Shown here in pieces: positions 10,371 to 21,021 of a stretch of DNA of 64,000 bases (position 1 is its first letter; each line of letters opens with the position of its first letter). The position numbers and the translations under genes were made by a program. The notes under the pieces were generated by a model that was given only the letters and a program-made list of their open reading frames with translations, was not told where the DNA came from and did not search any database. The stretch lies in NCBI RefSeq assembly GCF_964340395.1, contig NC_135567.1:6153899-6217898 (forward strand), given 5' to 3'. This stretch comes from Glandiceps talaboti (taxonomy: Eukaryota; Hemichordata; Enteropneusta; Spengelidae).

Positions 10371-11901
10371 CAGTAGGTTGAGTGACCTTTTTATGGCGCC
10401 ACTAGCTTCAAGGCGATTCAACTCTTGCTTTAACTTAGATTTCAAAGCAATGGGTACTCGACGAGGTGGTACTATTACTGGACTCACAGACTTGTCAACT
10501 TCGAGGTGTAGTTTTCCTTCCATGCAACCCCGGCCTTCAAATACATCACCATATCTCTTCAGTACTTCCTCTCTGGTTAGACCCTCTCCTAGTTCAGCAT
10601 TGGATGCCGCATCAATATTGTTAATCATCTCAATGTTGTCATACTGGATGGTCAGTAACTTCATCTGTTGTGCTGCACGGGAACCAAGCAGGGCAGGGTA
10701 GTTCCCTTTAACTACTACAAACTGTACTGTACCGTTTCTTGTTCTTGGGGTTACGTAAACTAACCTTACATGTGCCAAGCACTGGCATTGTAGCCTTACT
10801 GTACATTGTCAGGTTCTGATTAGAAGACTGGATGGGAGTGTTAACTGGTACCAAACTTTCAGGTAGCACGTTACAGAATGCACCACAGTCAACTTGCATG
10901 TTAACAGTTTTGTCATTGATTTCCATAGTAGCATGTATTTTTGCTTTGTAGCTACTACCATTCACTGTGTTTATTTGGTTCTGGTCATTGTCATTCCCTA
11001 AGGACACCAGCAGTACTTCTTCCTCAGATGTATCCGCAGTGAAACATTCATCCTGGTTTACAGTGTTCACTTTCCTATGACCCTGACTTCTGGTACTCTG
11101 ACATTTCTTTGCAAAATTATTCATCTTACTGCACAACTTGCAAGTCTTTCCAAAAGCTGGACACACTTCCTTCCTTCTTTCATGACCCTGACCACAGAAT
11201 TTACAGTTCTTTATAAAATTAGTGAAAGTGTTGTTATCTCTACTTGAATCTTTCAACTTATATCTCTTCTTAATGAAGTTAACTTCTTCAAGTTCTTCAT
11301 CGATGCCCGTTGCCTGTCCTGCTATGGCTTTCACTTGTACCGACGTAGCTTCCACAGCCTTACAGAGGTCAATGCACTTTTCGAGAGTTAGGCCTGGTTC
11401 TTGTAGAAGTTTAAGTCTGACAGTGTTATCTTCTACGCCGCAAACAATCCTATCTCGTATCAATTCTTCTTTCAAAACGTTATACTCACATGTGGATGCC
11501 AAGTGTCGTAACGCAGATGAGTATGCATCGATACTTTCACCTGGCTCTTGTGCTCGGTTGTTGAAAACATAACGCTCGTAAATGACGTTAGTTTTACCTA
11601 CACAGTAATTAGTCCACAGATCTAGAATGACTTCCATGTTTTCTTTCTCTCCATCATCCTTATACCGGAGACTATTATGGATTTCCAACGCATTCAGACC
11701 AATACATGTGATAAATGTTGCGACTCGACTCTTGTTGTCTTTTTCGTTCAGTTTCGTTACAACCTTGTACGCATCCCAAATCTGTTTCCACTTCTTTCAA
11801 TTCTTAGCCAAATTACCCTTCAATTCTATATTAGGTGGCATCGGAACATTGGAGATAAAAGTTGATGACCTACCATCATTAGCAACGTCGCATTCTGCCA
11901 T
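10344..11901 (-). pseudogene. Gypsy gag, zinc knuckles and protease
   Basis: Begins at MAECDVANDG. Gag capsid-like segments follow: LNALEIHNSLRYKDDGEKEN, RYVFNNRAQEPGESIDAYSS and LRHLASTCEYNVLKEELIRD. A Mag-type zinc-knuckle pair follows (CKFCGQGHERRKEVC, then CKLCSKMNNFAKKC); the second has Asn where the family has His. The protease motif reads VDCGAFCNVLP, with Cys instead of the usual Thr/Ser after the catalytic Asp. A TGA at 11797-11799 interrupts gag at NLAKN, where relatives have a Trp. A frameshift near 10.73 kb separates this from the pre-RT segment ending ELNRLEASGAIKRS. Confidence 0.9.
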
Positions 11902-12140
11902 TGCTGTGGGTTTACTGGACGTAAATACAGTCTCAGGATTTTCAGACAGTGTACGTGCATGCAACACATGTGCAAGATGTAGCGATTTCAGTTACAGCAC
12001 AGCGTTAGGCCAAAAAAAAGGTTTTGTTTCCCGTTCTCGCGCGCGTCATTCTAAACCATGCGCATCGTATGTTTTTATTCTGTTTCCCCTTTATTGTTAA
12101 AGACGTCACTGGAGATTTGTTAAATGCGCCACCTAAATGT

Positions 12141-12225
12141 TTCAACTGTAAAAAAATTCAGTGATTGTATTAGTATATTTAAAGGGTAATTAAAGTACTG
12201 GTAATTTGATGGTACCTCTATACAT
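12141..12225 (+). repeat. Left subterminal inverted repeat of the Harbinger-like element
   Basis: Its reverse complement matches 15451-15543 with small indels. Shared words include ATAGAGGTAC, CTTTAATTACC, AAATATACT and TTTTTTTACAGTTGAA. Confidence 0.85.
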
Positions 12226-13577
12226 TTCGTCTGAATACGTTGGAACATAGCATATCATGTAGACGCCTACATACATGTTATGAACGCGTACTCTGTAATA
12301 CATGTGTTGTAGAAGCTCGTGAGACAGAACGTCTAGCGGACACACAGACAGTTTATAGTATACCCAACGCTATGCGAAGCAACCGAAATTTTCACGATAA
12401 GGACAACGTTTTTTTAGAAATTATTTCTTAAATTTCCCCTTTTCTGAGTCCATATAACACAACTGTGGCAAATATTTCTATGAATCGTACAATACTTCAT
12501 GACTACTTTTGCGACGTATGTGTAGAAATAGACAAGGTTGGAAAGCTTGAAATGCGGAAGTGACGAACAATATCCTTCAAACCCGACAACGCAGCGCTAC
12601 AATTTTATATGCATAGATAAGTCTTTGTTTAATCATGCATTTTACTCATGAACAAACTGAAGCGAGGATTTCTTTTTTTAATAGTGTTTTTCGATTACGT
12701 CCTCTCAAGCTTTCCCACCTTATATCTATATCATCATTCATGTGTACTAGTGTGATATGTGCGCTTACGTTCGAGGAGAAGTGAACTACAGAGAACGCGT
12801 ACGCGTTCGCTGAGATAAACGTGAACACTACCCGGGAAACGCGTTCGAATAGCGGGTTTTCACCTAAGCACTTATACCGACGGTCAACTACGATCCCCTC
12901 GTTAATGAGATATTCATATGCAAATACGGACGTTAACCTGAATGAACACGACCTAAACAACAATACAGACTCATTAGTCTTTTGACAATATTTAACGTCA
13001 TTGAAACCATCTGTAATTCTATATGCAAATCGTTAGATTCCACCAATCAAAAATTGTAGTATTGCTCAGACACTGCAGCAGTAGCTGGCGGTTTTAGAAA
13101 CAGGAGTTCTCTCAACTTGAGAACATTGTATCGTCATTGGCTAACGTTGGAAGACGCTGGCATGCAAATTATAATGAGATGTCCATTGAAATATTGAAGT
13201 ATCAGGTTAAATCATCCTTAACGGAAGACAAACTTTGCACTGTATCTAGACAAAGAGTAGAACTGTGTTGATTGGCAAGGGCATTTAGAGACTTCTCTCT
13301 AAGATCTAATATTTTACTGACTTAATAATTAGAAAGTACGAACCATGAAAATTAAAAGGTCGAAATATTCACGGAAATAAACCGTTAATCCTCATTCGAC
13401 ATGCGTTCGTAGGTTGTCTAGCCTGGTTGCTTTCAAAGTGGAAGTGAAGAACGGTAATGGTGCTACTTATGTTCTGCTTAATTCCATGAATTTGACAAGA
13501 CATTTTTTGTGGCAACCTTTATTTGTCAGAGGCGAAACTCCAGAATAAAAGTAGTAAAACATAGTTATAGTTATAGC

Positions 13578-13648
13578 TCACCAGAGCTTGTTGAATTCCA
13601 AGTACATGTATAATATACATGTACTTGGAATTCAACAAGCTCTGGTGA
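13578..13648. repeat. Perfect palindrome, 35-bp arms and 1-nt centre
   Basis: The arm beginning TCACCAGAGCTTGTTGAATT runs to ATGTATA and is then repeated exactly as its reverse complement after a single A. It would form a long hairpin or cruciform. It lies inside the Harbinger-like element. Confidence 0.95.
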
Positions 13649-13825
13649 TTCTCCTCAGAACGTAGTCGAGCAGCACAGTTACGCAACCATATCGTACCAT
13701 TACTTGTACTTACTCTTTGTCATGTTAATTTCCATACATCAACTTTCGTTGGAGACAAATATGTCAATTGATTATTGACCTTTTCGTTGGTCATTTCGAT
13801 TTATCCGTTGCACGTATTAGCATAA

Positions 13826-14400
13826 CAATGGATTTTCGTCGGCTTTCGTTCTAAATGTATTCGTTCTAAAATTTGCATACGTCCACTTTCGTCGACGTTA
13901 AATATTATCAATAGATTAATGAGCTTTTCGTCGGCCATGTCGATTTATACGTCACTCTGTATTTGTATAACAATAGATTTTCGTCGGCTTTCGTTCTAAA
14001 TGTTTTCGTTCTAAAATTTGCATACGTCCACTTTCGTCGAAGTTAAATATTGTCAATAGATTAATGAGCTTTTCGTCGGCCATGCCGATTTATATGTCGC
14101 TCTGTATTTGTATAACAATAGATTTTCGTCGGCTTTCGTTCTAAAATTTGCATACGTCCACTTTCGTCGAAGTCAAATATTATCAATAGATTAATGAGCT
14201 TTTCGTCGGCCAAGTCGATTTATAAGTCACTGTATTTGCATAACAATATATTTTCGTCGGCTTTCGTTCTAAAATGTGTTTTCGTCTGTTTTCGTTCTAA
14301 AATTTGCATACGTCCACTTTCGTCGACGTTAAATATTGTCAAAAGATAATGAGTTTCGTCGTTTTATACGTCGCATTTTATTTGCATAAGGATATCATAT
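13826..14400. repeat. Degenerate tandem repeat, about 130-147 bp units, four copies
   Basis: Each unit contains TTTTCGTCGGCTTTCGTTCT, then TTTGCATACGTCCACTTTCG and ATTAATGAGCTTTTCGTCGG. The first of these words starts near 13831, 13978, 14122 and 14251, so unit length varies. It is unusually CpG-rich (CGTCG words) for the window. Internal tandem repeats are frequent in non-autonomous transposons. Confidence 0.85.
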
Positions 14401-14698
14401 TTTTGTTTCTATTTGTTTTCCCTGTCTGCACAGTCAAGTAACTTGTTTTGTGAATGCATGAAGCCAATGAGGCGAAGGAGCCGGGAACAAATAACCGATC
14501 TCTAGTCCAAACGTGTTGCAAAAAGCTGTGAAACTTTAACAAACGTTGATGTAGTCATGACTTATGTATTCGACGATCGGGTTGTTGTGTTATTGTCGAC
14601 CAGCACCATTATGAAACCCACTATACATCCTTTATAACTGGCTATCAAGGTATCAATAATCATAACGAGTCCACCCTGTCATAAATTCTGGTCGTTTC

Positions 14699-14998
14699 CT
14701 ATTTGTGCGAATAATTACTTTTCTGATGACGTTGGACAACATCCCTTATTCTACGTCTTACTACAGTAGCAGAACGAATAATGTACATGTCCTGCACATC
14801 TCGAGAAAGAATGCGTAAATTTGCACGGACATGATCTGCTATCAGTTGATAATTGTTAGCATACTGACCCATAGCTTCCAAAATCGGACGTTCGGTACGT
14901 GTCACAGGAACCCGGATAACACGTCCGCACCCGGCCATTTTTTCACGACAATTCCCTGGAGCACGTGTTCGAATTACTTTGATAACTAATTCTAACAT
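14699..14998 (-). CDS. Unrecognised 99-residue reading frame in the Harbinger-like element
   Basis: I do not recognise the product. It is Arg-rich (15 or so Arg) with a middle stretch ILEAMGQYANNYQLIADHV and a basic end VRRRIRDVVQRHQKS. The middle loosely recalls a Myb/SANT helix pattern (Glu...Leu..Ala...Tyr..Asn...IA), and PIF/Harbinger elements do carry a second, Myb-like gene. The resemblance is too weak to call, and a chance frame is equally possible. Confidence 0.25.
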   Translation of the reverse strand: MLELVIKVIRTRAPGNCREKMAGCGRVIRVPVTRTERPILEAMGQYANNYQLIADHVRANLRILSRDVQDMYIIRSATVVRRRIRDVVQRHQKSNYSHK

Positions 14999-15450
14999 AT
15001 TACACGAATTCTATATTTAAAAAGAATCAGAAGGAAAGTGAACAGATGGTTCAAATCATGCAAAGTCAATACGTTCTCGTCTCAAGCTTGCAATTCCAAG
15101 CCCATCAACCAATCGCCATGTTCTTTTAATTCAGCAAACAGGTGTGCAAGAAATGTATTGACAAATCTGTAAGCTTGTGATAATGAAATGCAAGTTACTT
15201 GACAAAGGAAATATTCTCTTTCGCCCACTCGAGCTGAAGACGTTAAATATTGTCAATAGATTAATGAGGTTTTAGTCGATTTATACGTGGTATCTATTCA
15301 TGCTTACGTTAGTATTTGCATATCAATAGTTTGCCGTCTGCATATATCGTTCGTCTACGCTTAGGTGAAAACCCACTAATGTAACCATAGACAATAGCGA
15401 GGTCCCTCTCTATTGTCTATGATGTAACTAACATGTAAAGAAGACGACAT

Positions 15451-15543
15451 GCATAGAGGTACATCTAAACAAGAATTCTTTAATTACCGTAAATATACTG
15501 TACATGTGTATTACAATTACTGAATTTTTTTTACAGTTGAAAT
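15451..15543 (-). repeat. Right subterminal inverted repeat of the Harbinger-like element
   Basis: Partner of 12141-12225 in inverted orientation. The distance from the terminus is greater on this side by about 520 bp. The extra sequence holds an open frame, which makes the element asymmetric. Confidence 0.85.
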
Positions 15544-15590
15544 ACTTCGTACGTTGTCAGTTGCCTGTGGTAGATCAGTGAGGGGATGTT

Positions 15591-15965
15591 TTGTTTTTGT
15601 ATTGCTATGCTTTTGTCCATTCAAGTGTCCGTTGGCAGCAAAATCTTGCGCCATTTGGACTTGTCGATGTTGAAAGTTCCACCAAGGTATGCAGATTGTA
15701 CGAGGACTTATGTAAAGGTATTCTAAGTTCTGAGGATCGATTTATTCTACCCGAACAGTACGAACTATGCCGTATTGAGGCTTTGGTGTCACGTGTATAT
15801 GACGGAATTTTCCAGAGTGTCCCCCTACAAGCAAAACTGGAAGACATAGTGGAATTTGGCAAGTACTTAAAGATCGTTTTGATCGAAGACTGTAACAAAG
15901 TGTCACAGCAACCTGTTAAAGATGCCTTCCATGTTCTGATGACTCAAAGACATTCAAAAGTGTGA
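15591..15965 (+). CDS. Unrecognised 124-residue reading frame in the Harbinger-like element
   Basis: I do not recognise the product. It is acidic to neutral with a plausible protein-like composition: LAPFGLVDVESSTKVCRLYE, DRFILPEQYELCRIEALVSR, LEDIVEFGKYLKIVLIEDC and a C-terminal DAFHVLMTQRH. It fills the segment that makes the right side of the transposon longer than the left, so it may be part of a transposon gene or a captured exon. Codon use looks less random than neighbouring frames (balanced third positions), but no start context or partner gene supports it further. Confidence 0.35.
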   Translation: MFLYCYAFVHSSVRWQQNLAPFGLVDVESSTKVCRLYEDLCKGILSSEDRFILPEQYELCRIEALVSRVYDGIFQSVPLQAKLEDIVEFGKYLKIVLIEDCNKVSQQPVKDAFHVLMTQRHSKV

Positions 15966-16275
15966 CCTAAATTTCATAATTTGGATCGCCCAAACAGATG
16001 TTTTGAACTCCACAATGCTATTATCAGGTGGTTGTAAGATCGTAACTTGGGATGGCAAAAGCAGTAATAATCCTTGGGAGAACAGTTTGCCAGCGTTCTT
16101 GGGGAATGTTTATGTTTGATCGATCCACCAGTTGTGTGTTTCCATACCCCCCCCCCCCATATTTTGAAATTACCTTAGGACGGGAAACAAAACTTTTTTT
16201 TTGGCCTTAGCGAGCGGTAAACGTCGAGTCAATTTTTGGCTCCAAACCTGACAGGAAAGCCGCTGAAACTGGTTT

Positions 16276-16288
16276 ACTTCTGACACCA
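16276..16288 (-). promoter_or_regulatory. Primer-binding site, tRNA-Leu type
   Basis: Directly after the 5' LTR the coding strand reads TGGTGTCAGAAGT, complementary to the 3' end of animal tRNA-Leu including CCA. This primer choice is known in Mag/SURL-type gypsy elements and confirms the minus-strand orientation. Confidence 0.85.
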
Positions 16289-16474
16289 TGTAAAGTCATG
16301 CATCCAGGAGGGCTATTAACTGGGGAAACTCACATACCACTCATTAAATAAGCAAGTTTGAACTAAACAACAATAACTTTATGTGTACCCAGGTAAACTA
16401 GAAAGTACAACAACATGCGCAGGAATGGAATAAACTATTAATAAGATAGGGAGGTCAATGTCAATAACGTCACA
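16289..16474 (-). repeat. 5' LTR of the gypsy element
   Basis: Same length as the 3' LTR and 183 of 186 positions identical. It is followed outside by the target duplication CTTAC. Confidence 0.95.
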
Positions 16475-16679
16475 CTTACCGCCCAAATTTAGCTGATTTC
16501 AGCACATCACAACAATATTTTTTTTTTACTTTCTGTCTGTTTGAACAATTTTTTTTACTTTCTGTCTGTTTGAACAATTTTTTTTTCTCAAGCTATTATG
16601 GGATCAATTTGTTTTCCTCCACTTGCTGACAACTTTTTTTACTGAACCCCCCCCCCTCGAAATCAATTAATGGTTGACC

Positions 16680-17085
16680 CCTTAGGACCTCTGACTCTCA
16701 CCGAATCAGCTTGCTTCCTCTATTTCGAACACCAATCTCGCAACCTGATTCGCTCGTCGAAATGGATTTAGAGAGAGGTCTTGGCGGCGACAGTAGAGAG
16801 CCCTCCATGACGTTCTCAGGAGAGGGAACATATTGAATATGAGTGAGTGATTCCGCGTCCTTCCGAGCTAGCAACGGATATCAATCGGTCGTCTACTCGT
16901 GCTCGCGCTTTGTTTTGAAAGTGTGCCACCAACATCGATGTAAGGTAAAGCAGGAAGCTGCGGTTCAGCACACGGCCCAATGTTGTTCTACAGTGAGAAA
17001 GACTAGGTTTTCAGGAGTTTCAAGTGTTTGTATTGATACTTTCGTTGAGTCTGAAGATTATTACATCAAAGGGAGGCGGTGAACA
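16680..17085. other. CpG-richer island with short open frames
   Basis: This stretch has many more CG dinucleotides than its surroundings (TTCGCTCGTCG, GGCGGCGACAG, CGGTCGTCTACTCGTGCTCG). A short frame starts MDLERGLGGDSREP at 16762 (25 codons) and another of about 79 codons overlaps it from about 16843; neither is recognised. In an otherwise AT-rich repeat landscape it may be a promoter or first exon, or the edge of another transposon. Confidence 0.3.
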
Positions 17086-18180
17086 CTGAAAATACACATC
17101 ATCAGTAAGCTTTATTGCAAAACTATACAGTCACGATCGTTCGCTCACCTTTAATGCACATACATTGCTTATGCGTACATAATATACTAATAAGACATCA
17201 TTGTACATTGCACAATTTGTATCCCATATTGTTATTCGATTATAAATATCCATAATCATAGCTTTATTGTTCCATGATGCCGATGACTGATGTAATTTGC
17301 ACATAATTTGAAATTACAGGAGGCCAGACAGGTAACCTCTTTGTATATTTGAAATCCATGTTGTCAAAATTTGAACTTGCCTCACTGAACAACAGTAGTG
17401 TGTACTTGCACTGGACAATAATGTAAAGAAGAAATGGAAAAACAAGTACTACAAAGAATAGTTTTTTTTTTAAATATTCTCAGTTTAAAATGAATTAGTA
17501 CATTTGATTAGATATCTCCCCTTTGTTGTAAATTTTTCATTAGGACATAAAAATTGTTCAATATCAGTTCTGTACAATTAATTTCAATAGTATATTAAAG
17601 CTATAACAGTAATACCAGTATATATTTGTTATTTATAATGTAATGTGAGGTAAAATATGAAATAAATTACTGACACTACTCAACATTGTTTTTACAATTC
17701 ATTTGACAGTTGTTTGTTATTGCATGCACAGGAAATTATTTGTAAGCAAAGAGAATGAATACAAGTTACCAGTGACAAAATCTAAGTCACAATTTGAAAC
17801 TTCATATATTGTTACAATTCACCCCACATTGACCTAGGATTACAAGTTAGGTGTTAATGGCAGTTGTCTGGCCTAGAACCAAAGAATAATCCTTTGTAAT
17901 CCTCCTGATTCAACTGATAAGATAAACACTGATGTAAGACCTGGGGATTAAAACCCTTGCCTTTGATTACTAGTATTTAAAATCATTTCCTGTACATACT
18001 GTGTAACAGATGTTGATGATCAGATCACATTATATTTAGTGTTTTAGTTCTCTACTATTTATTGAGTAACAGACACTGACATAGTTTCCTCTTCTTTTCT
18101 TTTTTAACTACAACAAAACACATTCATATGACTGCTCTGAAAGTTCTTAGCTGTCTAGTATACTATTAAATCTATTAAAT
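17086..18180. other. AT-rich sequence, no gene seen; candidate minus-strand poly(A) signal
   Basis: No coding exon was identified. On the minus strand GCAATAAAGCT at about 17.11 kb contains a consensus poly(A) signal, which could end a minus-strand transcript such as the ankyrin gene upstream. That link is speculation. Confidence 0.25.
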
Positions 18181-18642
18181 TTATCAATGGTATTGTAGCC
18201 CAACTGTACCATACAGTTTTAAAAATGTGTAATACACGGTGAGCTATTCGAGATACAAGTGCTCATTTGCACATTTACATACATTTTTGAACGATTATTC
18301 AATTGTCTATTAATTCCAATTGTTATCTTTGCATAATATTATCAATTAGCTGTTGCTATGGGCGTGGTCTTGTTGCTAGGCACATTTGCATACAATTTTT
18401 GAATATTTATTCAACTGTGACTATCAATCCCAGTGGTTATCTTTGTGAAATACATCACCGTTTGGCTGATGCTATAGTTGTGGTCATTGTTGCTAAGGAT
18501 ATTTGCATACATTTTTATCACAACTGAAGTGAGGTTCATTAGTGCTATAGGGATCGCCCAGCATCTGTCTGTCTGTCTATCTGTGTGTGTGGATGTGTAT
18601 GTGTGTAAATAACTTAAAGTAAAAATACCACTAATGGCACTG
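18181..18642 (+). repeat. Partial copy of the TAGCACAACTG repeat family plus inverted 3' fragment
   Basis: Begins near GTAGCCCAACTGTAC and holds about three monomers with GGGCGTGGTCTTGTTGC. It then meets a reversed 3' segment (CTGTCTGTCTGTC, GTGTGTG, AACTTAAAGT). Confidence 0.7.
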
Positions 18643-19919
18643 TAGCACAACTGTACAGTTTATAAAAATGTTTATCTGTATGCTAGTCCATGCTAATATT
18701 AGGTGTTCATTTGTTGAATGGCTATCCAGTTGCCCATCCAACCATGTTGCTATCTTTGTGATATACGTGATCATTTGACTGTTGCTATGGGCGTGGTCTT
18801 CTTGCTAGGCACATTTGCATACTTTTTTGTATGTTTATTCAATTGTCTATTAATCTCTGTTGTTATCTTTGCAATACATATGTGATCATTTGTCTGTTGC
18901 TTTGGGCGTGGTCTTGTTGCTAGGAACATTTGCATACATTTTTTGAATATTTATTCAACTGTGACTATCAATCCCAGTGGTTATCTTTGTGAAATACATC
19001 ACCGTTTGGCTGATGCTATAGTTGTGGTCATGGTTGCTAAGGATATTTGCATACATTTTTATCACAACTGAAGTGTCTTTCAATTCCTGTTATCTTTGCA
19101 ATATACATGATTATTTTCCTGTTGCTATGGGCGTGGTCTTGTTGATAGGCAACTTTACATACATTTGTTGAATGTTTATTCATTTGTCTATTATTCCCTG
19201 TTGATATTTGTGAAATACACTACCGTTTGGCTTTTGTTATGGGCGTGGTCATGGTTGCTACGGATATTTGCATAATTTTTTGAATGTTTACTCACTTGCC
19301 TACCAGATGATGTTGTTATTTGACCAAAATATAGTGCCAATTGGTTGTTGCTAAGGGCGTGGTCTTGGTTGCTAGGCCCAATTGTGTCAAAAGATGTTGA
19401 AGAAAACCTGCAAAATAACACTTCTAGAAATATCTCACCAAGTTTCAGTCTCATTGACCAAGTACTTTTTGAGATATAAATTTTTGACCAAAATTCACAT
19501 TTTTACACCTAATCTGCATATTGCTGATGAGATCATCATATGGTTAATATTTCTTCACCTATACACTCATAGATGGATCCCTGTTAAATTTCAGCCCAAT
19601 CTGCTGAGTAGTTTTGGAATTATAGGTTTTTGACCAAAAATACACATTTTTAGCCCTAATTTGCATATTTCTGAGGAATCATCATGTCATGAACAAATCT
19701 TAATTTTCACCTTTAAGAATGTTCTCACCAAATTTCATGCCAATCTGCCCAGTAGTTTTGGAGTTTAAGTTTTTTGACCAAAAATGATATTTTTTTTACC
19801 CAAAACCCACATCTCTGATGGATTCATTTTCATTTTTACAATTTTTCAACTAGACACCAGAAGTAACATGGCCACCAAATATCAAGGCAATTGGTCCAGC
19901 GGTTTTTGACTTTAAGTTG

Positions 19920-19963
<44 letters not shown>

Positions 19964-20016
19964 GACACTTTGCCATGCCTATAGCACTACTGAACCTTAT
20001 CAGTTCAGTTGTGCTA
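18643..20016 (+). mobile_element. TAGCACAACTG-family TIR repeat, near-complete copy
   Basis: The termini are inverted: TAGCACAACTGTACAG at the left and CAGTTCAGTTGTGCTA at the right. The left two-thirds is built of about 114-bp monomers containing GTTGCTATGGGCGTGGTC and TTTGCATACATTTTTTGAAT. The right part carries AAGTTTCAGTCTCATTGACC, repeated CTAATTTGCATATNNCTGA blocks, GGTTTTTGACTTTAAGTTGT, a (CA)n run and CAGACAGACA. No transposase is present, so it is a non-autonomous, high-copy element. Other copies occur throughout the window in both orientations. Confidence 0.8.
19919..19959 (+). repeat. (CA)n microsatellite
   Basis: About 20 CA units followed by GACAGACA. It sits at a fixed place near the right end of the TIR repeat, as in the copies at 60.09 and 61.48 kb. 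Confidence 0.95.
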
Positions 20017-20328
20017 AAAAGACAAATTACAACAATTTGGGAAGGGTCAAAACAGGTGTATATATATATTCAAGCCATAGATATATATGTTGGTGTATAT
20101 TTGGCAAATAAATAGGTCATTTTAACACATTGAAAGTATGAAGTAAACAAACAAATAATAATAGCAAACACAACATGTATCTCATACTATCTTAACATAG
20201 CACATTTTTATCTTATCAAGTCAGAGGGGCCAAGCCAAAATGATTTGGTCTCATGCCATTTTGTTATTTGTGTGATTTTTTAAACCAAATTTACTGTGCA
20301 GCTATAGTTTAATTTACCTAACAGCATA

Positions 20329-21019
20329 CACAGTGAACCTTGCATACCCCTGTAACATTCATATACCTATGACAGCATTATGCATATAGCTGTACCATAT
20401 CAGTGGAGCCACAGGGGCTGTACCAGCCATGTGTACAATATCCCTGTAACAGCTCTGGCCAACACACTAGGTGTAACATACTGTACCTAGATTTGACATA
20501 TGTATGACACTGGTATGGTAACATTAATGTAACACGGATGTGAAAAAATAGCAATACCTCATAATTAATTTATGTTTTTACAACATCCATGTACAAGTGC
20601 TTTTTCCCACAGCCATATACAAAATATGTTAGCATAGCTGTAACATAGGTATTTCCCACAGCCATGTACCAGCTATGTGAGCAATGCTGGTCAGATATGA
20701 ACAAAATGGTTGCTACAGGGTATTATTCCACCATAGCTGTTACATGTATGTGCACAACTGTGTGCTAGGTATGCAGTATACACAGATATGGTACTTGGAT
20801 GTGCAAAACAGTCTTGGCACAGGGAAGGTATTCCACATACATCCAACAAGCATATTTTTCACAACCATGTACCAGGGCTGTGGAAACATTTACCCTTTTC
20901 AAGGGATTGTGAGGCACATAGGTGGTACATAGCTGTGCTCTTCTTCCTAGCACTAGGATATGGTCACATCCTAGCAATATGATGTACACATCCTGCTAGG
21001 ATGTACAAGGCTCCCAGTG
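20329..21019. mobile_element. Short-TIR element (copy 2), without satellite expansion
   Basis: Sister of the element at 3.18-5.52 kb: left end CACAGTGAACC, right end GGCTCCCAGTG, both flanked by TA (20327-20328, 21020-21021). The order of internal blocks is the same, but only one or two 49-bp units (ACAGCCATGTACCAGCTATG) are present. It is 691 bp, against 2.35 kb for copy 1. Confidence 0.78.
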
Positions 21020-21021
21020 TA

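Larger units (their letters stand above)
12008..16206. mobile_element. PIF/Harbinger-like DNA transposon, nested in gypsy leader
   Basis: The termini are inverted: left GGCCAAAAAAAAGG then TTTTGTTTCCCG; right, read inward, GGCCAAAAAAAAAG then TTTTGTTTCCCG. A 3-bp TTA lies outside each end (12005-12007, 16207-16209). GG-starting ends with a TWA target duplication fit the PIF/Harbinger superfamily. A second inverted block, about 85-95 bp (12141-12225 against 15451-15543), and a third (GCTTAGGTGAAAACCC, 12.86 against 15.36 kb) lie inside. No DDE transposase was recognised, so it is probably non-autonomous. Removing it restores a leader of ordinary length to the gypsy element. Confidence 0.8.
7367..16474 (-). 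mobile_element. Ty3/gypsy LTR retrotransposon, Mag-type, with nested insertion
   Basis: Complete by structure: two 186-bp LTRs in the same orientation, a perfect 5-bp target duplication CTTAC (7362-7366 and 16475-16479), a tRNA-Leu-type primer-binding site, a polypurine tract, and gag, protease, RT, RNase H and integrase in gypsy order on the minus strand. Its 9.1-kb length is explained by a 4.2-kb DNA transposon in the leader. Without that it is about 4.9 kb, usual for the Mag lineage. No envelope-like frame was seen. At least five frame breaks, a gag nonsense codon and altered protease and zinc-knuckle residues make it non-autonomous. Confidence 0.95.

Noticed and set aside
9626-11572. Plus-strand open frames within the gypsy element
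   Set aside because: Antisense shadows of gag and pol.
12646-12963. 105-codon minus-strand frame in the Harbinger-like element
   Set aside because: No recognisable motif, and composition follows the local sequence; not enough to call a gene.
7367-16474. Endogenous retrovirus
   Set aside because: No envelope-like frame; the gag/pol plan, tRNA-Leu primer site and length fit a Mag-type gypsy retrotransposon.
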